Shown: positions 21,951 to 32,465 of the stretch, piece after piece | Layout of the letters: each line of letters opens with the position of its first letter | How positions within the stretch are numbered: position 1 is the first letter of the stretch | Source of the DNA: Rhyzopertha dominica | Lineage: Eukaryota > Arthropoda > Insecta > Coleoptera > Bostrichidae | Reading direction: 5' to 3' | Assembly: GCA_025024175.1 (NCBI GenBank) | Contig: QCXZ01000138.1 | Span: 44,673,092-44,737,091, forward strand | DNA: 64,000 nucleotides | The notes under the pieces: generated by a model | The model's database searches: none | What the model was told of the DNA's origin: nothing | Seen by the model: only the letters and a program-made list of their open reading frames with translations | Made by a program: the position numbers and the translations under genes

Positions 21951-23129
21951 TGCAGATATGTATCTAACCAAGTAGGATAAGTGATGCTGTTGATGTTTTT
22001 ATAATATACTAGTAACGTTCATAGAAATTGGAACAAGCATTGTTTACCTCTTAACTGTCATTCAAAAAAGATTAATCGCTAGCGGCTGAGTAAGTATTCG
22101 TACAAAAAAATCTGCCTTCGGATAGCAGCGGTAAGAAAGACATATTAATAGAACATACTTTATTTGAAAACACAAGATCAAGATATCTGTTATTAAATTA
22201 AAAATTACAAAAAGGTTTAAAAATTATTCAGTGAGATCTCAAAGTTATCCTCACTGTGCATTTCATTAATGTTATCAACCAATTCAGGAAGTAATTTATT
22301 CAGCCAAAGAAATCCAAGGAATGATATAAATGACAAAAATATAAATTATGAATCATTAACTAATCAGTTTTATTAGTAGCCTGTTTAAAACCTTGTTTCG
22401 GGGGAAGGGGGTCTAACAAGTATTTTCATAAATACAAAAGTTCATAGTCACAAATTCTGGACGATTTGTATGAGGTTAGTAATTGTATGGAGTTGGAATA
22501 AATTATTTTATACCTTTTAGTCCAATAAAAACGATAAATTAAAAATTATATTTATTTGATTTTTTTGATTTTTAGAATTAGATAGGCTATATTTATGGTA
22601 TAAGGTTCTTAGATGCTCTGCACATAAGTTGGTTGAAAGGCAAATTATAAAAGCTTCAATATACATAACATCGAGATTAGCCGAGCTCACAATGACTGGT
22701 TATATGATTAAAGAAAAGGAATCCCCAACTACACATAAGAGCTGCGGAACCAATCAGTATTGCAAGAGCAGCAGGTTTCAATTAATAAGACTCAAGGTAG
22801 ATCTTAGCCTAACGGTGATGAAATGAAATCAATTACATCCCGACGATTCAAGGCAAATGCGCTAAAGTCTATTTCGCCCAAAGAAAAGAATAAATCAATT
22901 ATTTATGAAAGGAAGTCTACCAAGAGCAGTTTCTGGATGGATGGATTCTTAAGATTTTAAGAAATATTTACAACATTTTGTAAATCATGTCAAACAAACT
23001 TCAAACAAAAATGTATTGGTAATCCTCGACACTCATAATAGGTATTGCACGTTACTGGCGTTTGAAAAAAAAATAAGAATGACATTTTTGCCTCTACACG
23101 TGTGCTTGGGTCACTAATAAAGCTTCAAA
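21951..23129. other. Non-coding interval
   Basis: AT-rich; no motif or repeat recognised. A frame at 22629-22826 is unremarkable. Confidence 0.35.
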
Positions 23130-23811
23130 ATGCTTCACATTGCTCTACTGTTTGCTAAATCGTTTCTTTATATTTATATAATGCAGAACGCAATCAAAGG
23201 TTTTCAAATAACCATAATATATACATTTAACAAAATTGTATTCTTAGAGGAGAATTATTCCAGTGACCAAGGTGATGGAAAAACGCTTGAGTCAGATGAA
23301 ATTCATGCAGGACATTGTTATCTAAAGAAAACGAAGCGCAACTGTATTGCAGTTAAGCTACGACCTCTCCCCAGAAAGTTCTTTGCGAAATACACATGGA
23401 GTTTTATTTTATTAGTATTTTTCTTAATTTAGATTTGTATTGGGTTTTAGGTGTTTTTTAAAACAAAATCTGTTGCCAAGAAAGAGTGCAAAAAAGAGTA
23501 AATCTCGACAAACGAAAGAATTTAAACGTCGTTCTTTTAAAAGTGAACTTGTGGCCAAGAAGAGTGAACTGCTAAAGGAATTAAAAACTAGAATAAGCAC
23601 AAACAGAAAATTAAAAGAACGTGAAAAGCGTAAAGCTAGTATTAGGAATCCAAAGCAGGAGAGGTTGGGATTCAAGACTAACATTGCAGAAATTAGGCTC
23701 ACTGTTGCTAAAAAAATACGTTTTCAAGTTATTAATGTCTATAATAGTTCCTTGTGCCTCCTATATAGACCATATCAAAAAGGCTGGAAAAAATGCTTAC
23801 AACTTTTTTAA
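23130..23811 (+). other. Two adjoining lysine-rich open frames, unknown
   Basis: A 100-codon frame (23130-23432) ends in a hydrophobic stretch. A 123-codon frame (23440-23811) follows in another frame. The second is strongly basic (residues 14-80: repeated Lys/Arg with KSELVAKKSELLKELKTRIS, which could form a coiled coil). I recognise no family. The composition is coding-like but also fits an A-rich non-coding strand. It could be an exon of an unknown gene or part of a decayed element. Confidence 0.25.
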
Positions 23812-24009
23812 CCTTCTTGATTTTGTGCTATGACAGGAAGCCGTTAAGCCAAAATATATATCATTATCTATTATCTCATGTTTAAGACATACAGTCGAAA
23901 ATGTTCTTTTAACCCCACCTTAATTACTTCGAATAATTTTTTCATAGTTTTGCGGAAGTTAAACGCAATTCAGCAAACTTAAACTGTTATGGCAAGAAAA
24001 GCAAAGTAT

Positions 24010-24420
24010 TTCCCCCGATGCTGGTATGTCGGAAAGAATTCAGCGAACGAAAAACGGCATGTATCAACCTTGTAGAGGCAGGAAACGATTTAGTGGGGTG
24101 GTGTGGGAGCGGCGGCGGGCGGTAGGTGGCAATATTTTCTTACTGAAGGCTGAAAGTGATGCCTTTAATCGAAACCTGGCGTCACAAATCAANCAAACGT
24201 TTGACAGTGTCATTAAGAACGGCCGCTTGTCAGCCATACTTCATAGGAGCCGGACATATCGCCATGGCATCAGAACTCCCCGTCCTATATATCCTGTCAG
24301 GACCGTTTCAGCAGCAATTCCACTTTATAGCATCGTCCAGTGATCTATTGAAATAGAAACTGACCCGAGAGTGATTCGGCTTTTATTAACAACTATCGGT
24401 CACTGGCGGGGTTGCCACGA
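24010..24420. other. Higher-GC island, unknown
   Basis: Non-repetitive sequence of raised GC content, including GGAGCGGCGGCGGGCGG at 24108-24124. Frames at 24026-24356 overlap in two phases, contain an N at 24193 and show no motif. It is left as a possible regulatory or 5' region. Confidence 0.25.
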
Positions 24421-24520
24421 TCCACTATACGTACGAGGAAAGATGATGCTATAAATAGTACTTGTGCAATGAGGTCCTAAGACTAATAAATTAAGTAAAT
24501 CAGCATAAGAGGTATATCTA

Positions 24521-24677
24521 ATCGATTGATTGATTGATTAAACCAGCGTACAGTCACCATTTCTGACACTTCCGGATATACCGCCGGGTCGGCCTTTCTA
24601 CGCTGGGTTGGAAAGGCACATACCGATTGCTAGTACTGCAACTATCTAGCGCACGTTACGGAAATATAAGGACTGGA
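24521..24677 (-). repeat. RTE-like 3' end, minus-strand copy
   Basis: In the minus orientation the segment ends in a TTAATCAATCAATCAATCGA tail. Before the tail is a stem-loop made by AACCCAGCGTA and TACGCTGGTT. The same arrangement, with about 70 percent identity by eye, is found on the plus strand at 58551-58701 after an RTE-like pol relic. No coding part remains here, so this is a strongly 5'-truncated insertion. Confidence 0.7.
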
Positions 24678-25248
24678 ATGGGTGATCTATAGCTCCATGA
24701 CAAACTTGAACAGATGAATAATGATGATATTCCAAGTAAAAAATGTTGTATGAACATATGTTCTTTGTCTTTTAGTTTAGAAATTATAAACATTTTAATT
24801 ATCTACATTTATTGAATTTGCCTAAAACATTTTTAATAAAAATCTAAATATAAATTACAAAAGTGCTCCAAATAACCACCTTCCGTTAGAATACAAGCTT
24901 CACATCTTCGAACTAAAGACCGTGCGCTGTACAAAATTTTGATTGTTGCTTATTACATGGCTTGCATCTATTATTCTTTGTATTAGTTGCTCGCGATTTG
25001 TAATTTCCACCTAATAAACCAGCTGCTTCATATGACCCCAAAGATAAAAATCTAAGGGATTCAAATCCGACGAGCTGGGCGGACAAGTTACTGGACCTCC
25101 ATTACCAATCCAATGATTTGGAAAATTATTATTTATCCAGGTAGTTACTTCTCCGTCTCTATGTGGTGGTGCGCCGCGACGTCATGCTGGTACCACATAT
25201 TAGCGACCGCATTAACTGGTACTTCGTCTGTACAACTCTCCATTTAAG

Positions 25249-26542
25249 CAGTGGCGGCTCGTGACAAATTCTATTGGGTCGGCAGTAAAAACATTGGTCC
25301 ACTCTAGTTGGTCAATATTATTTATTTATAAATTAGTAAATAATTTTGTATATACTCGTAGTTGTTGTTGTTTATTACTTGCTACTTCTGTAAATTTTCA
25401 TATCGCCGCAAGTTAAAAAGATATTTTATTTGGTAACAAATAGCCTAATCTGGCAACTAGCTTCATAATTTCAACGTTAAGCGTGCACCTGTACTGCACG
25501 GGAGAGGAGAAGCCGATATATGTCGAGCCCAATCCGAAGATGTATTCGGAAGTCCGGCAGACAGCATTAAGCGATTATATGGGTATTGGCGCTTACTTAT
25601 TTTGTTATTTTCTTTTTGTGTGAAATTCTTCAATGATTTCAGATTGACTAAATTTATAACATGTATTTAATTAATTCTGTTAAATGTTTGAAGGTATCTG
25701 CTTAAAATTGTTTATTTAAGAGGATAGCTCTTACAATAATCTTGGGAAAATGAAAAATTTCGTAGAATATTCGGGTAGTTTTTCGTGATTTCAGTATTGA
25801 ACTATATATATAATTGTTGTTCAATGTACATGTCAAAATTAATTTTCGGAATCCGACGATTATGAATGCCGGGCCTCCTTTATTAACTTCAATAAAAACA
25901 TATATACGTAAAATTAAATTATGATTATAAAAAAACTGTAAGCATGTAAAGGGTGTCAGTCAGATAATTTGTAATACTCAGTAGAAAACAGAACTATAAT
26001 TGGTTGATTAAAAAAAAACTTGAAATAATTGAAATAAATGATGAAGTCCGTTTTAACGTTTTATGCTGTGTGCCGGACTCAAGCATTGCTGAGTCTCGAT
26101 TTTCGCCTCAGGATTCAATATGCGCGCAGGGTTGCGTCTTTGTTCAGCTCATAGGAAAACGATGCTATTGCTTCCTTATACCGTTGTCTGAATAATATAA
26201 TATAATATAATATAATATAATATAATATTATTCAGACAACGCTTATACGATGCGGTCTGCCGAGTGCCGACCCAGCGTTTGGATCACGGGCTTGGATGAC
26301 AAACACATACGCGGCCCAGCCACGGTTGCAGAGTAGCGTAAATTTTTCGGGATAATCCCTAAAAATGTGATTTTGGCTAATTATTAATTCGATGGTAATG
26401 TAAAAAAATATGCTCCAACTGTTTCAAGATATCTGAACATAATAAAACAAAATATACATAAAAAAACGAAAAAAAAATTATTTCTTCGATCAAAATTCGG
26501 GTCGGCAGTGCCGACCCTGCCGACCCGGACGAGCCGCCACTG
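25249..26542. mobile_element. Non-autonomous hAT element with 8-bp target duplication
   Basis: The ends are CAGTGGCGGCTCGT and its exact complement. They are flanked by CATTTAAG on both sides (25241-25248 and 26543-26550), the 8-bp duplication that defines hAT transposition. Length is 1294 bp. No hAT transposase motif is seen inside; the longest frame (26004-26195) is unrecognised. Subterminal GGGTCGGCAG words repeat at both ends. It inserted into the mariner-like transposase fossil, so it is the younger of the two. Confidence 0.93.
26183..26240. repeat. Pentanucleotide microsatellite inside a hairpin
   Basis: GTTGTCTGAATAAT and its complement bracket seven or so ATATA units. The whole block can fold into a single stem. 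It lies inside the hAT element. Confidence 0.85.
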
Positions 26543-27090
26543 CATTTAAGCCATCATTTATGATTTGTATAGGCAGCACGGTATTATTGAAAATGCCAAC
26601 CCAAACATTTACACTAAAACTTCGTTGAAATTGCCTAGGTTTAATGGAATGGGGATATTGCAAAGGCCACACATGTTCATTATGAAAGTTTGTTATGCTG
26701 TCCCTAGTAAAGCATGATTCATCTAACCAAAGAACAACTAAAATAAAATTAGGGTTACGTGTATTTTGCTGAAGAATCCATTAGCAAAATTCTAATCGCT
26801 CCTGGTTATCTTCGCCACAGAAAATTTTGTGACAACTGTAATTGATTTGCTAGCCGGCGTGTATTAAGTGAAGGATTCTCCAAAATAGCATCTACAAATT
26901 TTCATCATTTTGTACATTTATTTCATGGGGACGAACATGTTTCGGTGTCGGATGACCCGTTTCCCTAAGTCGGCGAAATGATGCACTAAAAACTGACCTA
27001 GCAATTTGGTGCCGATTTGGAAATCTACGTCCATAATCTCGGGCTGCACGCCGAGTATTACCATTACTCTGTAGTGAAAAATTCATACAT

Positions 27091-28190
27091 AATTGCTAAA
27101 TCAGAAAAACCTTTGTGATTTTGACAAATAAATGTGGATTTTATAATTAAGTAATTATTCAAAGCCAACTTGGGTAAATTCGTAAATAATGATTCAAAGG
27201 TAACTGGGGAATTTCGGTTTCGTTAAGTTCTTGTAGCTGTAGAGCATCCTATTCTTTTCTTTTCACTGAAAGGACGTCTAAAAAACGAGGCTTGCATTTG
27301 TTATTTTTTGGTAGTTGATCGTTTTAGTTGTTAAGACTACGGTATGGGTATTGGTGTTATATATTTTTGATTTCGTGAATGCTTAGGGTTTTATTTATTA
27401 TTAATAGTGATTCACTCGCTTGAACCGGTGAAAAATAAATTTACAAAGCAAGCAACGATGACAGGCCTTTAGTTTGCACAGTCCGTCCCCAATACGTAGA
27501 GGGCAGGCACTTAAATGTAATGCACGAATATTTGGTTCCTTCTCATTTGGAACAGGCTATAACAGTGTATGCTGTAGGCTGTAGCTGATATTTTTAACAT
27601 TTCGATTCTCCTGTCATTCTGGGGTGCAAGGTTAAATCCTGTTGTAATGNATTCCTTCGTACCACTGATTTCTGTTTTATATTTAATTTCAAGGCCTTTT
27701 CTAGCTGAGCTAAGGGCGGTTTTATGGCACCAGCCTGGGCTACAATTGGCCATGTGTATTTTTATTAAATGCTGATTTGGTTACACAGAAAATGGACTAT
27801 TACTAATCGTGTATATGCAACATCCGTAACAATTATTATTTTACTCAACGGTTTTGCTTTATCTGGCATCTATTTACATCGAAACAAATACCTGTCCACG
27901 ACTACACAGCAATGCAATATTCACAAGATACACCGTTTTTAACTGTTTATTTTAATAAAAATAACAATATTGCAATGCAAGCGCGCTCTGTGCGTCCTTT
28001 TCATGTCCAAACCTCACGGGAACCCAACCTCCTTCTATAATTATAACTAAAAAGTTATAAATGAACCAAATAATAAACTTAATTGTTTACGAAGTTATTA
28101 AATAAAATCCTTTTTGGCAAATTTTGAAAGGCTATTAACTCAAGAACAATAACATTTTTTTCGATGTGTAATTACTGGACACCCTGTATT
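27091..28190. other. Non-coding interval with a transposon-end-like motif
   Basis: No gene recognised; an N lies at 27650. At 28175-28188 the text GGACACCCTGTA is the complement of a TACAGGGTG end of the kind bounding the foldback element at 17104. It could be the outer terminus of the mariner-like element whose transposase lies at 24860-27090. The opposite terminus is not identified. Confidence 0.4.
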
Positions 28191-30338
28191 GTCTTAACTG
28201 CCAAAGGAGACAATGTCTAATCATTTGATGCCTCGTTGAAGAATTGACAAGTACGATTCCCATTGCCTTAGACCAAAGACAGAACAGGAGAAGCCCATGA
28301 AATAACTAACTTAGTGCAAGTCGAACCATCCGGGGTCCACTCCGGGGGATCTGTAGATAGCATTGTATATGAGCTCCGTTAGACTGGACATAGCTTAAGC
28401 CGTCTCATAAACAAGGGGCTATCTGGACATCAGTCGGGAACAGTTTGCCCTCTCCCTTTCTCAGTTATTTTGATCCCAGAGGTAAACAACGTAAATTGTA
28501 CCTATCGCGCACCGACGCTGTAGATATTAGGGGAAATGGACGGAACTGGGGACCACGTAACTTAAATTACTACAAAGAAGCCGTATATTGTACCTTGAAT
28601 AGGGAGGCAGAAGAGTACGTGTTTCTTGTGAATGTGTTCGTTTATAATTATGTAGCTGAAATGAGGGGTGCAATGTTTTCGTGACAGGGCCGTAGCCAGC
28701 TTTGATCTCTGGATGGGCCACTGAAATTTTGGAGAAGCGGCAAACTTATTTTCGTTTTTATAACCTGCGATGCTTCCGGCTATTTTATTTAAGAGATTAG
28801 GGCGGGGTTGAAAGAGCTTTAGGGTACATTAGTTTTTGGTGTTTCTGTTCTGCTTTAGGCGCCAACTAGTTTTTAGTAAAGCAAGAGAACTAATAACTTT
28901 CACTTACGTAACAGCAGTTACGAACAAATGCGAACAATGCGAACAAAAAAGGCATAAGATCCCGTTTGACATAAACTAGTATTATGACTTAAGTAATAAT
29001 TAGCCAATAATTATTATTTAGTAATAAGGTCCCTAAAAAGAACAACAAATAGATAAACTTATGGAGTCTCGAGAGCTGCGGCGACAATACCTCAAAGGAG
29101 CTAAGAAACTCTTTTGTTTATTAATATCAAAACAAAAAAAATTGCCACCAGCAGATAGATGATAGCTATAATAGATAGTTTTACTATTCAGTTGATACAC
29201 TAATCATATACTGTCGACCTAAATTTAAAATCAAACTAAAGTATTCATATCAAAACTTGAAATTTACATACCTTCCAGAAAATGAAATGATTGCACGTGG
29301 CAATGAAAGGCCCTAGTCCAAAACAGCCATGCAAATCCCAAATCAATCGGTTAAATAACAAACTTGCCGGTTTGTTTTGATTGAAGCTGTCTGGATTACC
29401 CAAATGTAAGGAATGATTGATCACTTTTCCAAAGCCTAAAATGCCAAACCTGAAACAAAGTGATCACAGCACCGCACATTTACAGAGCTATGCTTTTGTG
29501 GGATGTAAATTTGTATTATAATGATAATACTAATAATAATTTTGCAGCAAAGATGGCGCGAAATTGTATAAAATAGTAGGATGTACAATAAACTTATGAA
29601 ACCGGTCATTTAACCGCTACCGAAACTGCTTAAATAATTGGCAATGAATCATGAAACTACCACAAGCACTAAGCGCGCTGTTAGTCGTGACTCGTGACTA
29701 CCAAAGACACCCGTACAACGAAATACCGAAACGAGCGAACCAAATTGCTAAATGCTGGTAGTTAGGTTTACTAAATTAACGCTGTTCAAATTAGTGACAA
29801 TTACTAAGTTTATCACATTTGGTAAAACTACCAAAACTTACCATTACCATTATTTATGAGAAACCTGAAAGTATCGTCACGAGATTGAGTCTAAGGCCGA
29901 TACCAAATAAACTGCATTTCCGAGATCCAGACCGAAACCAGACAAGTCTCGGTCTCATAGCACAGAACCGAAGCACTAGATTTAAATAATAAACATTAAG
30001 AATCTAAGTGATCCCTAATTTGCATCTTGAGCCAACCCAGACGTAATAACTTTAGACAAGGCGTTTTCACTTTGCGTTATCGATCTGAAAGGTATCTTTA
30101 ACACGTTGTTAATGATGTAGCTGAATAGAGTTGGATAAGGCAGTCGCGCTTAGTATAGCTGAATTATTAGTTAAATAAGATAGGTATAACATATACACTG
30201 CTAATATGCATGGTATTAAGTTGGTAATTAAAGTAAAGTTTGTTTTTATTTCGGACACTATTTTAAACAGTAAGTACTAGCGACCCACCCACAGGTAGTA
30301 GAACCTATAATACCTTGCAGTCGTCACCTCCATTCGCT
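28191..30338. other. Non-coding interval
   Basis: Mixed AT-rich sequence without recognised genes. The frame at 28445-28684 shows no family motif. A short Asn/Lys-rich stretch near 29040-29150 is low-complexity. Confidence 0.35.
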
Positions 30339-30446
30339 TATATAGATACCAGAGGGCGCGGCACGGCGCGAGAATGGTCGCATCAAGCGAAGCGGTCATC
30401 GGTGCGAGAAATGCGTTTGAATTTATTTTCGCGCGCGTTAACTAGG
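30339..30446 (+). promoter_or_regulatory. Possible core promoter and 5' leader
   Basis: TATATAGA at 30339-30346 is followed after about 15 bases by a GC-rich stretch (GGGCGCGGCACGGCGCGAG), an unusual context here. A 23-codon upstream frame (30374-30445) ends just before CTAG|GTGAGTG, a splice-donor-like site at 30444. The next ATG opens the frame at 30507. A promoter with a short leader fits, but there is no transcript evidence. Confidence 0.3.
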
Positions 30447-30506
30447 TGAGTGCAGATAACTAAGTATAGAAGTAGTAGAAGTATAGAAGAAGTTTTTCTA
30501 AATCAA

Positions 30507-30869
30507 ATGGAATCTCGCCGTGATGAGTTTCTTAGTGGCAAAAAAGACAGCAAGTGTTTTATTAAATTGGTTCAAGCGGTGCCTGTATTAAAATGCGTTT
30601 CAATATTATATGGAGGTTTTAAAGTTCAAGTTATATCTGATGGTATTAAAATTAATGTAAAACTTTTCGAGTTTATACGGGTGTGGGATCTTTGCTGTAA
30701 TTCCTATGGAAAACTGGATGTGTACATACAAAAAAATACAACAGCATTAATCATTTTTTTTAATGGAAACCATGGTTGGCATTGCTGTGGTCGCAAAGAC
30801 GGATGTAAACAATTTTACATAAAACATTGCGTAGCTACTTATCTTAAAATAAACCATGAATTTCATTAG
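30507..30869 (+). CDS. Hypothetical Cys/His-rich protein, 120 aa
   Basis: I chose the ATG at 30507 (context AATCAAATGG); the frame continues to a stop at 30867-30869. The protein starts MESRRDEFLSGKKDSK. It has a beta-type hydrophobic middle (VPVLKCVSILYGGFKVQVIS) and ends with a Cys/His cluster, HGWHCCGRKDGCKQFYIKHC. The CC-x5-C-x7-C spacing with flanking His residues could bind a metal. I do not recognise the family. It follows a promoter-like block. An exon of a longer gene or a transposon-encoded protein are alternatives. Confidence 0.4.
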   Translation: MESRRDEFLSGKKDSKCFIKLVQAVPVLKCVSILYGGFKVQVISDGIKINVKLFEFIRVWDLCCNSYGKLDVYIQKNTTALIIFFNGNHGWHCCGRKDGCKQFYIKHCVATYLKINHEFH

Positions 30870-31759
30870 TGACATAACATGATTGACTACCGAGAGGAGA
30901 GCAGCATCAGCAATTTTAAATTTCTTAAGTATGTGTACTAATAAGCATATCTTTAATAGATTAATTATTTTACTTAATAATGTTTATTATATTGTGTGTT
31001 CTCCTGTTCCATAACCAAAGCTCAAAACTTGGACGTCATGCTACACTAAAGTTAATGGTTCCAAGCGAGTGAAAGCGAGTTATCCCTTTCAGTTCGTCGA
31101 TTTTCGGTTTCGTCGCTCGCCATAAAACCAGCATAACCTTCGCGAATTGAACGCACTATGAAGTGTTCGCGAAAAGCGCAAAATTAAGTTTATCCATAAA
31201 TTTGATTTAACAGTGAACTGTGCAAAACTCGGCCGCCTTAAGACCTTTGATGCAATTAAACATGATTTGTTCTAGCTCATTTGCAGCGGGCCCCCTGAAA
31301 CAATCCACTGATGACGAATGGCCGACGCCGTTCAGCCGTTTCAGCTGAACAAAGCCGCCTCACTCTCTTATCTGATTGCCGATTGTTAAGTTCACGGCCC
31401 TGTGTTGCCATAATCTGAATTATTGGACAAGTTTTAAAACTAATCGCGCCAGGAGCAGTTCACCGTGATTTACTGGATGGACGTCATTCACAAACAACGA
31501 ATATTCAGCCGGCTGCGCGTGAACTGACGCCTGAAATTTGTATTAATTAGATTAGACGAGTTAGCGATATCTGGATCGACCTTGTGGAATTTGACGGTTT
31601 ATACACTTTTTTATTGTATTTTCTTTTTCCCTTATCTAAAGTGTTGCTAAATGTTTCATTTAACTCCGACCATGCACTTGAATATTGATATATTACTATA
31701 TATATTACTTCTGAATTATTGTTTTCTTTTCTTTATTGACTGAGCTATAAACTATAAAG

Positions 31760-31760
<1 letters not shown>
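30870..31760. other. Non-coding interval with high-complexity island
   Basis: At 31240-31570 the sequence is GC-richer and free of repeats, with paired words CAGCCGTTTCAGCTG and a CAATTAAACATGATTT homeodomain-type word. No coding motif is visible. Conserved regulatory DNA is possible. Confidence 0.3.

Positions 31761-31818
<58 letters not shown>
31761..31818. repeat. (TA)n microsatellite, left
   Basis: About 29 TA units. It directly abuts TTGATGAACG, the left end of the putative 6.55-kb element. A second (TA)n tract abuts the inverted copy of that decamer at 38360-38369. Confidence 0.95.
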
Positions 31819-31821
<3 letters not shown>

Positions 31822-32140
31822 ATGAACGGTACTTTGTCGCCTCCGGAGCGTTACATGGAAGAGACGTTGTCGCCTCATATATGACGTTGTCGCCTCCGAT
31901 TTCGGAGGCGACAACGTCTGAGCACGGTTTCGATAACTACATGTGTTCAGGATTCATTTGCCAAAGTTTCAGCCGGAGGCGACAGCGCTTATTCCAGTAT
32001 CTACGTTTATATGCTTTAGTTCCACCGTTCCACCACCGCGCTGGCGTCGCAAAATCTAGGGACGCTCCGTACGTTGTCACCTCCTCTATATATAATGGGC
32101 GTTTGCGGGTAAAATGTAACCGTTGTCGCCTCCGAAAATC
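31819..32140. repeat. Left array of GTTGTCGCCTCCG motifs
   Basis: Seven copies or near-copies of the motif in 320 bp, mostly on the plus strand. Two of them form a perfect palindrome at 31883-31918. Spacing is irregular, so this is not a tandem satellite. Confidence 0.8.
31883..31918. repeat. Perfect 17-bp-arm palindrome
   Basis: GACGTTGTCGCCTCCGA is followed after two bases by its exact complement. It is two motif copies head-to-head. Such a site could bind a dimeric protein or extrude as a cruciform. Confidence 0.9.
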
Positions 32141-32164
32141 GACAACACCGCGTCTAATATTCTT

Positions 32165-32386
32165 TCAGTTTCTGCTATTTGCAATCCGTGTTAGGACTTC
32201 GGGATCTAGGATATAGCTACCCATTTGGGGCCAATGTTGTGCGAACGCGCTTTTGTCTATTCCATGTTTGGCTAATTGCAACCAATTATTCAAGTTGCAA
32301 AATTTTAGATCAAGTTTTTTAACGTTTACGTCTAATTTTTGGAACTCAACTTTTTCTAGCAGTGCAAAATATAGTACATACTGCAT
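32165..32386 (-). CDS. Unrecognised 73-codon frame
   Basis: The minus strand reads VNVKKLDLKFCNLNNWLQLA, then HWPQMGSYILDPEVLTRIAN. The amino-acid mix is protein-like, and the frame begins where the left motif array stops. I recognise no family. It could be an exon carried by the putative element or a chance frame. Confidence 0.2.
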   Translation of the reverse strand: MQYVLYFALLEKVEFQKLDVNVKKLDLKFCNLNNWLQLAKHGIDKSAFAQHWPQMGSYILDPEVLTRIANSRN

Positions 32387-32465
32387 GAAACTGACAATTT
32401 TTAGATTGCAGAGAGAGCAAATTTTTCACAATTCTTATTTTGTTGGTACAAATGTTACTCAATGA

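Larger units (their letters stand above)
24860..27090 (-). pseudogene. Mariner-like transposase, split by a hAT insertion
   Basis: The N-terminus near 27086 reads NGNTRRAARDYGRRFPNRHQ, the helix-turn-helix start of a large family of insect transposases. Middle parts at 26490-26760 read QFQRSFSVNVWVGIF. The C-terminal block at 25030-25180 reads CPPSSSDLNPLDFYLWGHMK. WYQHD at about 25195 holds the middle catalytic Asp. A hAT element sits between the middle and the C-terminal block. There are also frameshifts, for example near 25215. The protein follows the same family plan as the piece at 17947-18207. Confidence 0.85.
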
